Source of the DNA: Microbacterium sp. LWO12-1.2
Lineage (GTDB): Bacteria; Actinomycetota; Actinomycetes; Actinomycetales; Microbacteriaceae
Length of the DNA: 64,000 nt
Assembly (NCBI RefSeq): GCF_040675875.1
Contig: NZ_JBEGII010000001.1
Coordinates: forward strand, 496,001-560,000
Reading direction: 5' to 3'
A program made the translations under genes and the position numbers. Numbering within the stretch: the stretch's first letter is position 1; the number at the start of each line of letters is the position of its first letter. Shown here in pieces: positions 7,709 to 15,663 of this stretch. The notes under the pieces are model-generated. The model was not told the DNA's origin and searched no databases. It worked only from the letters and a program-made list of their open reading frames with translations.

Positions 7709-9495
7709 TTCAGCAGCTCCGTCTCTCCCATGTACGCTTTGACGACCGCGGGGTTCGCGAGCACATCGGCCTGCGGTCCGCTCGCGAGCACCCGACCGAA
7801 GTCGAGCACCGTGAGTGTGGGGCACACCGAGCGCACCAGGTCGAGGTCGTGCTCGATGATGATGAGCGCGACGCCGTAGCGCGCGGGAAGTTCACGCAAC
7901 CGTGCCGCGAGGGCCAGGTGCTCCTCATGCGACAGGCCGGCGGCCGGTTCGTCGAGGATCAGCAGCCGTGGGCGGGCCACCACGTTCGCGGCCACCTCCA
8001 CCAGCCGGCGCGTGCCGACGTCGACGCTCGACAGCCGTGCGCGTGAGGGCGGGCAGCCGAAGAACGCCAGCACCTCCTCGATGTCGGCGGTCGCGAGCCG
8101 TCGCCGTGCGACGAACCGCACGTAGGCGCCGATCGTGAGGGAGGGCGGCACCCGGTCCTGCTGGAACGTGCGCCGCAGTCCGAGCCGGGCGCGCCGGGTC
8201 GGCGAGAGGCGGGCGAGGTCGCGGTCGCCGAGCAGCACGCGTCCGGTGTGCTGGGGCAGGAACCCGCTGATGGCATCCACGAAGGTCGACTTCCCGGCGC
8301 CGTTCGGGCCGATCAAGCCCATGATCGACGCCGCAGGCACCTGGAACGACACATCGTCGAGGGCCTTGAGCGCGCCGAACTGCACCGTGAGGCCGTCGAC
8401 GGTCAGCACCGGCGCCCCGTCGAGCACGGAATCGTCGACCGTCGCCGTGGTGGTCGTGGTGATGACCGCGGCATCCGGCTCGGCATCCACCGGCAGCGCG
8501 GTGAGCTGCGCCTGCGCCGCCCTCCGATCCGCACGGCGGTAGAAGAGGTTGCGGATGCCCTGGCCGAGGTTCGTGCCGCTGGTGAGCGCCTGCACGCCCA
8601 GCACGCCGAACACCACGAAGCCCCAGTCCTGCGGGATGCCCCAGCGCTTGAGCAGCTCTGGCACCAGCACCCAGAGGATGCCGCCGAAGATGGCCATGTC
8701 GATCAGATGTGCACCCGACATGACCGCCAGCACGTACAGCGCGAGCGACTGCAGTGGCGTGAAGCTCGAGGCGAAGGGGAGCTGCACCTGTCCGGCGAGC
8801 AGTCCGCCCGCGATGCCGCCGAGCGCGGCCGAGACGGCGAACGCCGTGAGCTTGGCGATCTGCACGCTCTGGCCCGCGGCCGCGGTGCCTCGTTCGGAGA
8901 ACGCGACGGCCTTCCAGCTCGAGCCCCAGCGGCTGCGTTGCAGGAAGAACACCGCGAGCGCGCACAGGGCGAGCACGACGATCGACAGGAAGAAGAACTG
9001 CCGATCGTTGGAGAACATCGCGGGGCGCTCGATCGCGGTGCCGTCGGCCGAGCCGGGGAACTGGATCTGCACGAGCGTGACATCGGCTGCGGCGGCGAAG
9101 CCGAGAGTGACCACGGCGAGGTTCACTCCGCGCAGGCGCAGAGCGGGCAGCCCGACCAGCACGCCAACGAGACCGGCAGCGATTCCGCCCAGCACCAGCC
9201 AGACGACGAAGCCGCCCGGAGCCTGCATCACGTTCAGCAGCGACACGATCCAGGCGCCGACAGCGGCGAAGGTGAGCTGGCACAGCGCGATCATCCCGGC
9301 GGATCCGGTCACGATGCCGAGGCCGAGGATCGCGATGGAGGCGATGACAGCGCTGATCGCGAGGAAGACGAAGTACCCGGGCAGCGCCGCGCTCAGGATC
9401 GCACCGACACCGATCGCGGCGAGGGCGACCGCGAACGGCCAGGAGACCCGGAACGTCCGGCTCTCGGTGAAACGGGGGCGGTCAGCGAGCGGCAT
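7705..9495 (-). CDS. fused LivM-LivG-like ABC permease/ATPase
   Basis: A 596-residue fusion. Residues about 1-330 are a LivM-type permease with roughly nine hydrophobic segments, including GLPALRLRGVNLAVVTLGFA. A 35-residue Ala/Asp/Thr-rich linker follows. Residues about 370-596 are a LivG-type ATPase with Walker A GPNGAGKST, Walker B LLILDEPAAGLS and the H-loop IIIEHD. The usual C-motif is replaced by LSSVDVGTRRLVEVA, which is weak even for LivG. These are usually separate genes; the fusion fixes one ATPase to one permease. The start overlaps the LivH-like gene by 14 bases and the end overlaps the LivF-like gene by four. Confidence 0.9.
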   Translation of the reverse strand: MPLADRPRFTESRTFRVSWPFAVALAAIGVGAILSAALPGYFVFLAISAVIASIAILGLGIVTGSAGMIALCQLTFAAVGAWIVSLLNVMQAPGGFVVWLVLGGIAAGLVGVLVGLPALRLRGVNLAVVTLGFAAAADVTLVQIQFPGSADGTAIERPAMFSNDRQFFFLSIVVLALCALAVFFLQRSRWGSSWKAVAFSERGTAAAGQSVQIAKLTAFAVSAALGGIAGGLLAGQVQLPFASSFTPLQSLALYVLAVMSGAHLIDMAIFGGILWVLVPELLKRWGIPQDWGFVVFGVLGVQALTSGTNLGQGIRNLFYRRADRRAAQAQLTALPVDAEPDAAVITTTTTATVDDSVLDGAPVLTVDGLTVQFGALKALDDVSFQVPAASIMGLIGPNGAGKSTFVDAISGFLPQHTGRVLLGDRDLARLSPTRRARLGLRRTFQQDRVPPSLTIGAYVRFVARRRLATADIEEVLAFFGCPPSRARLSSVDVGTRRLVEVAANVVARPRLLILDEPAAGLSHEEHLALAARLRELPARYGVALIIIEHDLDLVRSVCPTLTVLDFGRVLASGPQADVLANPAVVKAYMGETELLK

Positions 9496-10342
9496 CCCAC
9501 ACCTCCTTGCGTTGCGTCCACAGCAGCAGGACGACGATGAACAGGAACGGGAGGAAGTTGCGCACCAGGGCGACCTCGTCGATCTGCGCGACGAGACCGC
9601 CCAGTACGCCGAGCACGACGCCGCCGACCACGGCGAGGTCGAGACGTCGGAAGCCGCCGAGCAACGCGGCTGCTGCTGCGGGGACGATCAGCATCGCCAG
9701 GCTCGTCGCGTCGTTCGACTGCGACGGAGCGACGATCATGATCGCGATCGCACTGATGACGCCCGTGACGAACCAGACGGCGATCGAGAGCGGACGGGAG
9801 CGGATGCCGAGGAGCTCGGCGGTGGTCGGTCGCTCCGAGAGCGCCCGCAGCTGCGTGCCGACGCGGGTGCGTCGCAGCACGATCCGCACCACGATCGCGG
9901 TCACGATCGCCATCGCCACGGTCGCGACCGTCACCTGGCTGATCACGACACCGCCGAACGAGAAGGCGGGACCGGCGATGATCGGGGTGAACGGCTGCGG
10001 CTTGTTGCCGAACAGGATGAACGACATCGAGATCAGCAACAGCAGTGGCCCGACCGTCATGGCGGAGCGTGTGGTGGTCGAGGCCTCCGACAGCCAGGTC
10101 GCGGCGATGAAACCGATGGCCGCGGCCAGCAGTCCGGCGACGAGAACGCCGAGCACGGATCCGAGCCAGATCGGCAGCCTGATCTCCCGGACGAACCATA
10201 CGGCGGTGAACGCTCCGAACATGCCCGTCGCGGCCTGCGCGAAGTTGACCACCCGCACGAGCCGCGACATGAGCGTGAGGCATACGCCGAGGACGGCGTA
10301 GAGGCCGCCGGCAGCGAGACCGGCGATGGCGCCTTGCAGCAT
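9482..10342 (-). CDS. branched-chain-type ABC permease (LivH-like)
   Basis: A 286-residue integral membrane protein of the LivH family with about eight hydrophobic segments. The family signature GGLYAVLGVCLTL near the N-terminus, RVVNFAQAATGMFGA, and the cytoplasmic loop RALSERPTTAELLGI, which resembles the ATPase-docking loop, are all visible. It pairs with the LivM-like half of the fused gene that it overlaps by 14 bases. The ATG at 10342 is preceded by AGGACGCCTGATG with AGGA. A 174-base repeat-filled gap separates it from the binding-protein gene upstream, so expression may depend on read-through of the hairpins there. Confidence 0.9.
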   Translation of the reverse strand: MLQGAIAGLAAGGLYAVLGVCLTLMSRLVRVVNFAQAATGMFGAFTAVWFVREIRLPIWLGSVLGVLVAGLLAAAIGFIAATWLSEASTTTRSAMTVGPLLLLISMSFILFGNKPQPFTPIIAGPAFSFGGVVISQVTVATVAMAIVTAIVVRIVLRRTRVGTQLRALSERPTTAELLGIRSRPLSIAVWFVTGVISAIAIMIVAPSQSNDATSLAMLIVPAAAAALLGGFRRLDLAVVGGVVLGVLGGLVAQIDEVALVRNFLPFLFIVVLLLWTQRKEVWDAAR

Positions 10343-10372
10343 CAGGCGTCCTTTCTGATTGAGGGGGATGGG

Positions 10373-10501
10373 CCCTTCGACAGGCTCAGGGACCCAGCAC
10401 CCGTGGGTCGCGGGACCCCGAAGCGGGTCGGGACCCGAAGTGGGTCGCTGGACCCGAAGCGGGTCGCGGGACCCCGAAGTGGGTCGCTGAGCCTGTCGAA
10501 G
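10373..10501. repeat. inverted CTTCGACAGGCTCAG repeats enclosing a tandem array
   Basis: Two 15-base arms, CTTCGACAGGCTCAG at 10375-10389 and its exact complement at 10487-10501, flank about five units of GGACCCGAAGYGGGTCGC (10396-10486). Each unit can itself pair GGGTC with GACCC. The arm sequence recurs at 11743-11815 and 56412-56436, so this is a dispersed family. It sits between the binding protein and permease genes and could act as an attenuator or mRNA stabiliser. Confidence 0.85.
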
Positions 10502-10516
10502 CGCAGACGGAGGCGC

Positions 10517-11686
10517 CTATTCGCCGATGCGGAGCCAGTCGTCTGCGACCTTCTCCCAGGCGTTGGTGCCGGACTTCAGGATGATCGGCCATCCCGCGGT
10601 GTTCTGCGTGCCGAACGCGTAGGGCGTTCCGACCATTGGGTTCTCGATCGGCTCCATGCTCTTGAGTGCCTCCGAGACGCTCTCGCGTGTGATGTCGCCA
10701 TCGATGCCCTCGAGCACCTCGATGAAGTACTTCGCGGCGAGGTATCCGCCCTGGCTGAACGAGGTGAGCGGAATGTCGTTCGCCTCCATGAGCTCACGCC
10801 AGTCGGCATTGATCTCGTCGTCATCCGTGAAGGGGTAGAACTCGGCTGGCACGTAGATGCCGGCGCCGGCGTTGTCGATCGCATCGGCGAAGTTCTCGCT
10901 GTAGACGCTCGTCAGGTACAGCCAGGTCACGTCATCCCACCCCTGGGCGTTCGCGGCCTTGACCTGCCCGATCGCGTCGGGCTCCACCGGGTTGATCGCC
11001 AGTGCCTTGCAGCCCTGGTCCCGTGCCTTGACGATGTACGGCGTGTAGTCGGATGCGCCGTACGGCACGGTGTCATCGACGTACTTGGGCTCCTTGCCGG
11101 TGATCTCGGTCCACTTGTCGATCGCCGCCTGATAGGTGGGGCGGGTGGAGCCGGCGATCTCGAGCAGGATGCAGATGTCGTCCAGACCGAGCACCTCGGA
11201 GCCGTACTGCAACGTGAGGGTCATGTCGTTGAACGGGCCGACGTTCGCGGGCGAGATGTTGTCGCTCGCGAAGCACCCGGTGTCGACACCGATTCCGGGC
11301 ATCGACAGGATGCCCTCCTGTTCGTAGTACTTGGCGTTGATCTCGCATTCGATCAGGCTCGCGGAGCCGACCAGTGCGACGGCGCCGTCGCTGCCGACCA
11401 GCTCGCGGGCCGAGGCGGTCGCCGTGGCGGGGTCGCCCTTGTCGTCGAGCGTCTTGTAGTCGATCGTGCGTCCGTCCAGGCCGCCGGCCTCGTTGAACGC
11501 GTCGAAGACCGCCGCCGCGGCGAGCGAGGCCTCGGGGAAGGTCGCCGGTCCGCTGATCGTGTTGACGGAGCCGACCACGATGGGGGCGCCGTCGCCTCCG
11601 GATCCCGCGTCTCCGCCGGTGCAGCCGGCGAGGGTGAGGGCTGCCACGGCGATGAGTGCCGCGGTGCCGGATGCTCGTCTGTTCAT
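10517..11686 (-). CDS. ABC importer substrate-binding lipoprotein (LivK-like)
   Basis: A 389-residue type-I periplasmic-binding fold protein (Peripla_BP_6). The N-terminus MNRRASGTAALIAVAALTL is followed by a lipobox LAGC, so it is a lipid-anchored receptor for the LivHMGF-type importer downstream. The mature domain starts IVVGSVNTISGPATFPEAS, typical of amide, urea and branched-chain receptors. The ATG at 11686 has AGGAAG upstream. It follows the SnoaL-like gene by about 50 bases. Ligand specificity is not readable; the neighbours suggest the compound metabolised by the MoaF-like and amidohydrolase proteins. Confidence 0.9.
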   Translation of the reverse strand: MNRRASGTAALIAVAALTLAGCTGGDAGSGGDGAPIVVGSVNTISGPATFPEASLAAAAVFDAFNEAGGLDGRTIDYKTLDDKGDPATATASARELVGSDGAVALVGSASLIECEINAKYYEQEGILSMPGIGVDTGCFASDNISPANVGPFNDMTLTLQYGSEVLGLDDICILLEIAGSTRPTYQAAIDKWTEITGKEPKYVDDTVPYGASDYTPYIVKARDQGCKALAINPVEPDAIGQVKAANAQGWDDVTWLYLTSVYSENFADAIDNAGAGIYVPAEFYPFTDDDEINADWRELMEANDIPLTSFSQGGYLAAKYFIEVLEGIDGDITRESVSEALKSMEPIENPMVGTPYAFGTQNTAGWPIILKSGTNAWEKVADDWLRIGE

Positions 11687-11736
11687 GTGCTTCCTGCCTC
11701 TCGTGTGTGCGTGTGGTGCTGTGTGTGAGTTGCTGC

Positions 11737-12198
11737 TCATGCCTGGGTCCCTGAGCCTGTCGTCCCCTGGGTCCCTGAGCCTGTCGTCCCCTGGGTCCCT
11801 GAGCCTGTCGAAGGGCGCAGCGCGCGGTTGACCATCTCTGTGTCGGTGAACTGCTCGAACGCGACGACCCGTCCGTCGACCAGGCGCCAGACGTGCGCGA
11901 CCCTGGCCGCGAAGAAGCGGCCGGTGCGGGTGTAGGTGCCGGAGTATGTGCCGATCCCGATCACGGTGTCGCCGCCGTCCACGACCTCGTCGATCGCGAC
12001 CGTGTAGTCGTCCCACTCGTCCTGGATGCGGGCGAAGACGTTCGCCGCGACGGCATCCGGTCCGACGTAGGTGCCCGCATACGGGAAGCCGGCGGCCTCC
12101 GTCCAGCGCACGTCGGGGGCGAGCGGCGCCAGCATGCCGTCGATGTCGCCGCGGTCGCTGGCGGCGTAATGCTCGCGGATGATGTCTGCGTTGCTCAT
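11737..12198 (-). CDS. SnoaL-like protein with repeat-derived C-terminus
   Basis: A 153-residue protein. Residues 1-125 are a SnoaL-like/NTF2 fold (MSNADIIREHYAASDRGD, APDVRW, YVGPDAVAANVF, FEQFTDTEMV), a family that includes cyclases, isomerases and small-molecule binding proteins. Residues about 128-153 are not part of the fold: they are the translation of three copies of a 24-bp intergenic repeat (GSGTQGTT repeated). The ATG at 12198 has GAGGAGA eight bases upstream. It lies between a MoaF-like gene and the binding protein of the importer, suggesting a catabolic or isomerase role in the same pathway. Confidence 0.82.
   Translation of the reverse strand: MSNADIIREHYAASDRGDIDGMLAPLAPDVRWTEAAGFPYAGTYVGPDAVAANVFARIQDEWDDYTVAIDEVVDGGDTVIGIGTYSGTYTRTGRFFAARVAHVWRLVDGRVVAFEQFTDTEMVNRALRPSTGSGTQGTTGSGTQGTTGSGTQA
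11743..11815. repeat. 24-bp repeat CTGGGTCCCTGAGCCTGTCG, three copies
   Basis: Copies at 11743-11766, 11767-11790 and 11791-11810, the last ending in AAGGG as in the other members of the family at 10373-10395 and 56412-56436. It lies wholly inside the 3' end of the SnoaL-like gene and supplies its last ~25 codons. Confidence 0.9.
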
Positions 12199-12221
12199 GA
12201 GTCGTCTCCTCGATCCGCGGG

Positions 12222-13010
12222 TCAGACGGGCTGGGCGTCGGGGTAGGTCACGGAACCCAGGGGGTAGATGTGGCCGCCTCCGCGCGAGTGCTCGGCCTGG
12301 CCGTCGCCGTTCAGGCCGAGGAAGATCCCCGTGGTCATCAGCTGGTAGCCGAGGTCGTGCAGCCACACGCTCGCGACCGCGATGCGGAACTCGCGGAAGC
12401 AGAACAGGTAGAGCCCGTCGGCGAACTTCCACACGGTCGACAGGTCCATGTCGCCGTGACCCCGCTGCACGCCCTCCAGGCACTGCCAGGCGTAGCGCTG
12501 GCTCGACACGTACACGTGCTCGTACAGGTGGTGCGGGCTGTAGCGGTAGATGTTGCGCTTGCCGATCAGGTCGCGGCTCGGCCCGGGGATCTCGCCGGTC
12601 GCGGTGCCGGCGTCGGTGGTCGCGGCCCAGAAGTCCTGGCCGACCTGCGGCACGCCCTCCACCGCCTCGGCGGCGATGCGGGAGCGGATGACGGTGGCGC
12701 GATGCGTCGTGGAGGAGAACACCACCGTGAGCGCTTCACGTTCGCGGCTCTCGAGCGGGATGTTGACGAACACCACGTCGTCGCGCACCCGCACCGCGTC
12801 GTAGGGGTCGGTCCCTGATGCGTCCAGTCCGCTCCAAGTCACGGCATCCGCGTCGAAGCGGAGCGACAGGGTGGTGTCATCATCGAGCGTGAGCGTCACG
12901 GCGGTGCCGGCCAGCTGCGTGTTCGGCAGGCGGAACGTGTCGATGCCGGCGGCGAACTCGTCGTAGGTGCGCCATTCATCGAGCGCCGGGTCGGTGGAGA
13001 TGTCGGTCAT
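12222..13010 (-). CDS. MoaF-like protein, paralog 2
   Basis: A 262-residue MoaF-family protein, paralogous to the one at 1684-2523. The shared core reads LYEHVYVS, then YAWQCLEGVQRG, MDLSTVWKF and GLYLFCFRE. It lacks the acidic insert (about 15 residues) found near residue 80 of paralog 1. The ATG at 13010 gives a family-like N-terminus but has only a weak ribosome binding site; an upstream ATG at 13064 is possible. It is the first gene of the SnoaL-like and ABC importer operon. Two divergent paralogs, each beside its own transporter, suggest two related substrates or successive steps. Confidence 0.78.
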   Translation of the reverse strand: MTDISTDPALDEWRTYDEFAAGIDTFRLPNTQLAGTAVTLTLDDDTTLSLRFDADAVTWSGLDASGTDPYDAVRVRDDVVFVNIPLESREREALTVVFSSTTHRATVIRSRIAAEAVEGVPQVGQDFWAATTDAGTATGEIPGPSRDLIGKRNIYRYSPHHLYEHVYVSSQRYAWQCLEGVQRGHGDMDLSTVWKFADGLYLFCFREFRIAVASVWLHDLGYQLMTTGIFLGLNGDGQAEHSRGGGHIYPLGSVTYPDAQPV

Positions 13011-13195
13011 GGAGGTCCAGACGTCGCACGTGGCGGAGCCTCTTCGCTCCGGGCGCCGCCTCATCGCGGTGCGCTTGCCTCATGCTCGGTCCGGGCCCGT
13101 CATCCCCTCAAGGGTGCGGCTGCCATCGCGCGCCGAGAGTCAACCGGCGTGCCCTCCCGGGCAAGGATCCGGGGTCGCCGTCTCACTCCGGTGCG

Positions 13196-13272
13196 ACCTG
13201 CAGGACCGTTCGCCGTCTGCAGGATCGTCTGCCGGGCAACGGTCCTGCAGGTGGCGGTCTCTCCTGCATTCG
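13196..13272. repeat. palindromic intergenic element, copy B
   Basis: A perfect 15-bp inverted repeat, 13196-13210 (ACCTGCAGGACCGTT) with 13238-13252. Its 27-base loop holds another GCCGTCTGCAGGATCG. It is followed by TCTCTCCTGCATTCGGCGCGC, nearly as in copy A at 6870-6888. The whole 436-base gap 13011-13446 holds this element, the tandem array after it, and no gene that I can support. The promoter of the MoaF-like/ABC operon must lie near its low-coordinate end. Confidence 0.85.
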
Positions 13273-13284
13273 GCGCGCGATGCC

Positions 13285-13410
13285 GAGCGCACGTCGGACA
13301 CCGAGGGCATGTCGGATGCCGAGGGCATGTCGGATGCCGAGCGCACGTCGGATGCCGAGCGCACGTCGGACACCGAGCGCACGTCGGACACCGAGGGCAT
13401 GCCGTCGGCG
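13285..13410. repeat. 18-bp tandem array next to palindromic element B
   Basis: Six contiguous 18-bp units of consensus GAGSGCAYGTCGGAYRCC (13285-13392) and a seventh degenerate unit to 13410. Unit types alternate (GAGCGCACG or GAGGGCATG start; ACACC or ATGCC end). Like the 15/18-bp array beside copy A, it directly follows the palindrome and TCTCCTGCATTC block, but its unit sequence is unrelated. Confidence 0.88.
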
Positions 13411-13446
13411 ACGCATCCGGCCGGCAGCGTACCCGGCGCGGCGACG

Positions 13447-14403
13447 TCAGCGGGCTGCGCGGTACTCGCTGGGGGAGACCCCGAACGCCGACTTGAATGC
13501 GCGGCTGAAGTGCGCGGCGTCGACGAATCCCCAGCGCGCGGCGATCGCCGCCACCGGGCGATCGGCGAGCATCGGGTCGAGCAGATCGCGGCGGCACTGC
13601 TCCAGTCGCCGCGTGCGGATCCAGGTCGACACCGTCACACCCTGCTCCTGGAAGAGGCCGTGCAGGTGCCTGGTCGAGATGAAGTGCGCGGAGGCGATCG
13701 ACGCGGGACCGAGATCGGTCGACGCGAGGTTGCGGTCGATGTACGAGCGGATGCGCTGCACGAGAGCGCGATGCGGATCGGCCGAGACCTCGTCGAGCCC
13801 GAGCTCGCGGGTGAACACGGTCGTCACCAGGTCGAGCGCGCTGTGGGCGAGGCGGGCGCCGGTGGTGCCGGCGAGCTGGTCGAGGTTGCCCGCCAGCTGC
13901 GTCAGATACGGCACGACCATGCCGCCGAGGCCCTCGTGACCCGAGATGCGCACGGCGGTGAGTTGGCCGATCATGTCGGAGGGCAGGCTGATCAGGTGCT
14001 TCGGGAACATCACGACCATCGTGCGGAAGTCCTCGTCGAACACGAGGGAGTACGGGCGGTCGGTGTCGTACACGGCAAGGTCGCCGGCCTGCAGCACGGC
14101 TTCGCGGTCGTCCTGGATCAGCATCCCGGTGCCGGCGAGCATCAGGCTCACCTTGAAGTACGAGCGGTCACCACGGGCGATGAGCTCGGGTGTGCGCTCC
14201 ACGACGTGCGAGGTGGCGCGCACCTCGGTGACATGGACCTCGTCGACCGATGCTCCGCGGATCACTCCACGGAAGTGGTCGGGGCCGCCGCTGGAGACCT
14301 GCAGCGGCACGAAGGACTCGGAGACGGCGGCGCGGAACTCACTGATGTTGCGCGCGACAAGAGTGGACACCGATTCGGCGGGGGCAGCGGGTGCACCGTT
14401 CAT
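13447..14403 (-). CDS. AraC-family regulator (FeaR-like)
   Basis: A 318-residue regulator. Residues about 20-190 form an AraC-binding-like sensor domain of the type found in FeaR and NitR (FVPLQVSSG, SYFKVSLMLAGTGML, DRPYSLVF). The last ~100 residues are the AraC HTH pair with FISTRHLHGLFQEQGVTVS and the second helix region RWGFVDAAHFSRAFKSAFG. FeaR in E. coli activates amine oxidase (tynA) and phenylacetaldehyde dehydrogenase genes, so a regulator of this type fits the amine-like island and the copper amine oxidase at 18.6 kb. The ATG at 14403 has AGGTGA upstream. It lies upstream of, and in line with, the MoaF-like/ABC operon but is separated by repeats. Confidence 0.87.
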   Translation of the reverse strand: MNGAPAAPAESVSTLVARNISEFRAAVSESFVPLQVSSGGPDHFRGVIRGASVDEVHVTEVRATSHVVERTPELIARGDRSYFKVSLMLAGTGMLIQDDREAVLQAGDLAVYDTDRPYSLVFDEDFRTMVVMFPKHLISLPSDMIGQLTAVRISGHEGLGGMVVPYLTQLAGNLDQLAGTTGARLAHSALDLVTTVFTRELGLDEVSADPHRALVQRIRSYIDRNLASTDLGPASIASAHFISTRHLHGLFQEQGVTVSTWIRTRRLEQCRRDLLDPMLADRPVAAIAARWGFVDAAHFSRAFKSAFGVSPSEYRAAR

Positions 14404-14519
14404 GACTGATCACCTCGGGATGGTGGAACGACGACGTTGTATACGATCCGTTCCGCGATGGTATCACCGGCGACGCCCGAGCGGGGCGACTTCTAGGATG
14501 TGGATCGGAAGGGTGCGCC

Positions 14520-15635
14520 ATGAGAGCTTTCGGGGAGTGGGTCCGGCAGGTGCTGAGGCAGCTGCGCGGGCCGGAGACAGCGGATGCCGTGTTCGAGGCG
14601 ACCGCGCTGATCGTGGGCGCCGCCTTCCTGGTTCTCGGCTTCGCGATCGGATGGCCGGTGTTCTGGGGCCACGAGCTGGCGATCAGCGGCACCGGTTCCA
14701 TCGGTGCGTTCGCGGCATACGGGGGAGCGGCCACCGCCGCCATCGCGTTCGTGCTCGGACGGCTGGTCGTGCGACCGGAAGAGCGGAGTCCCGACGCCAT
14801 CCGCGACGGGTTCAGTGTGCCGGGCGACAGACTGCGCTGGTACGACCTCGCGGCGATCGCCTTCGCCCACGCCGCGATCGCGTACCTCGGATGGCTCGGC
14901 ATCGCCAAGCTCCTGGAGAGCAGCTTCACCGATGCGCCGGTGTACCCCTTTCCCGGTGCGCTGCTGGTCGGCGTGGCCTTCGCGCTCACGGCATACGTCT
15001 CGTTCCTCAGCAGCGTCGCGCTCACACCGATGGTGCTCTCGCTCGTGCTCGCGGTGTTCCTCGTGGTCGGTGCCTTCGCCAGCATGCTCGCCTCGAACGA
15101 CCCGCACTGGTGGCGCGACAACCTGTCGGCGCTCGGCATGAGCTCGAACAGTGCGTCGCTCGCCTTCAACGCCACGCTCGTCATCGCAGGCGTGATGGTG
15201 ACGACGATCGCGCGCTATGCCACGGCGGGACTTCCCGCGACAGCCCCGGACGACCGCCGAGGGCGCTTCATCGTGCGCGGCGGTCTGATCCTGATGGGCA
15301 TCTTCCTCGCCTGCGTCGGCATCTTCCCCGTGGACGAGTTCTTCCTGCTGCACAACACGGTCGCCACCGGGATGACCGTGGTGTTCGCGGTGGTCGTGAT
15401 CGGCCTGCCCTGGTTCGTGCGCACGATCCCTCGGGTCTTCGTGGCGTTCGGGTGGGCGTACGTGCTGGTCATCATCCTGCTCGCCGCCTTCTTCGCGGTC
15501 GGCTACTACAACCTCACCGCGGTGGAGCTGATCGCGGCGGTGCTGATCTTCAGCTGGATCATCGTGTTCCTGCGCACCGCGGGGTCGGTGACGGGGCAGC
15601 CGGTGGTGGAGCGCGAGGAGAAGGCGATCGCCTGA
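14520..15635 (+). CDS. DUF998-like membrane protein
   Basis: A 371-residue integral membrane protein with about ten hydrophobic segments. The segment containing SNSASLAFNATLVIAGV and the later GIFPVDEFFLLHNTVA (a conserved His in a helix after a Pro) match the DUF998 family, whose function is unknown. The ATG at 14520 follows GGAAGGG by about seven bases. It is flanked by oppositely oriented regulators (AraC at left, RpiR at right) and appears to be a single-gene unit. No link to the neighbours is visible. Confidence 0.75.
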   Translation: MRAFGEWVRQVLRQLRGPETADAVFEATALIVGAAFLVLGFAIGWPVFWGHELAISGTGSIGAFAAYGGAATAAIAFVLGRLVVRPEERSPDAIRDGFSVPGDRLRWYDLAAIAFAHAAIAYLGWLGIAKLLESSFTDAPVYPFPGALLVGVAFALTAYVSFLSSVALTPMVLSLVLAVFLVVGAFASMLASNDPHWWRDNLSALGMSSNSASLAFNATLVIAGVMVTTIARYATAGLPATAPDDRRGRFIVRGGLILMGIFLACVGIFPVDEFFLLHNTVATGMTVVFAVVVIGLPWFVRTIPRVFVAFGWAYVLVIILLAAFFAVGYYNLTAVELIAAVLIFSWIIVFLRTAGSVTGQPVVEREEKAIA

Positions 15636-15663
15636 GCGGGAGACGGCGACACCGCGCGACGAC

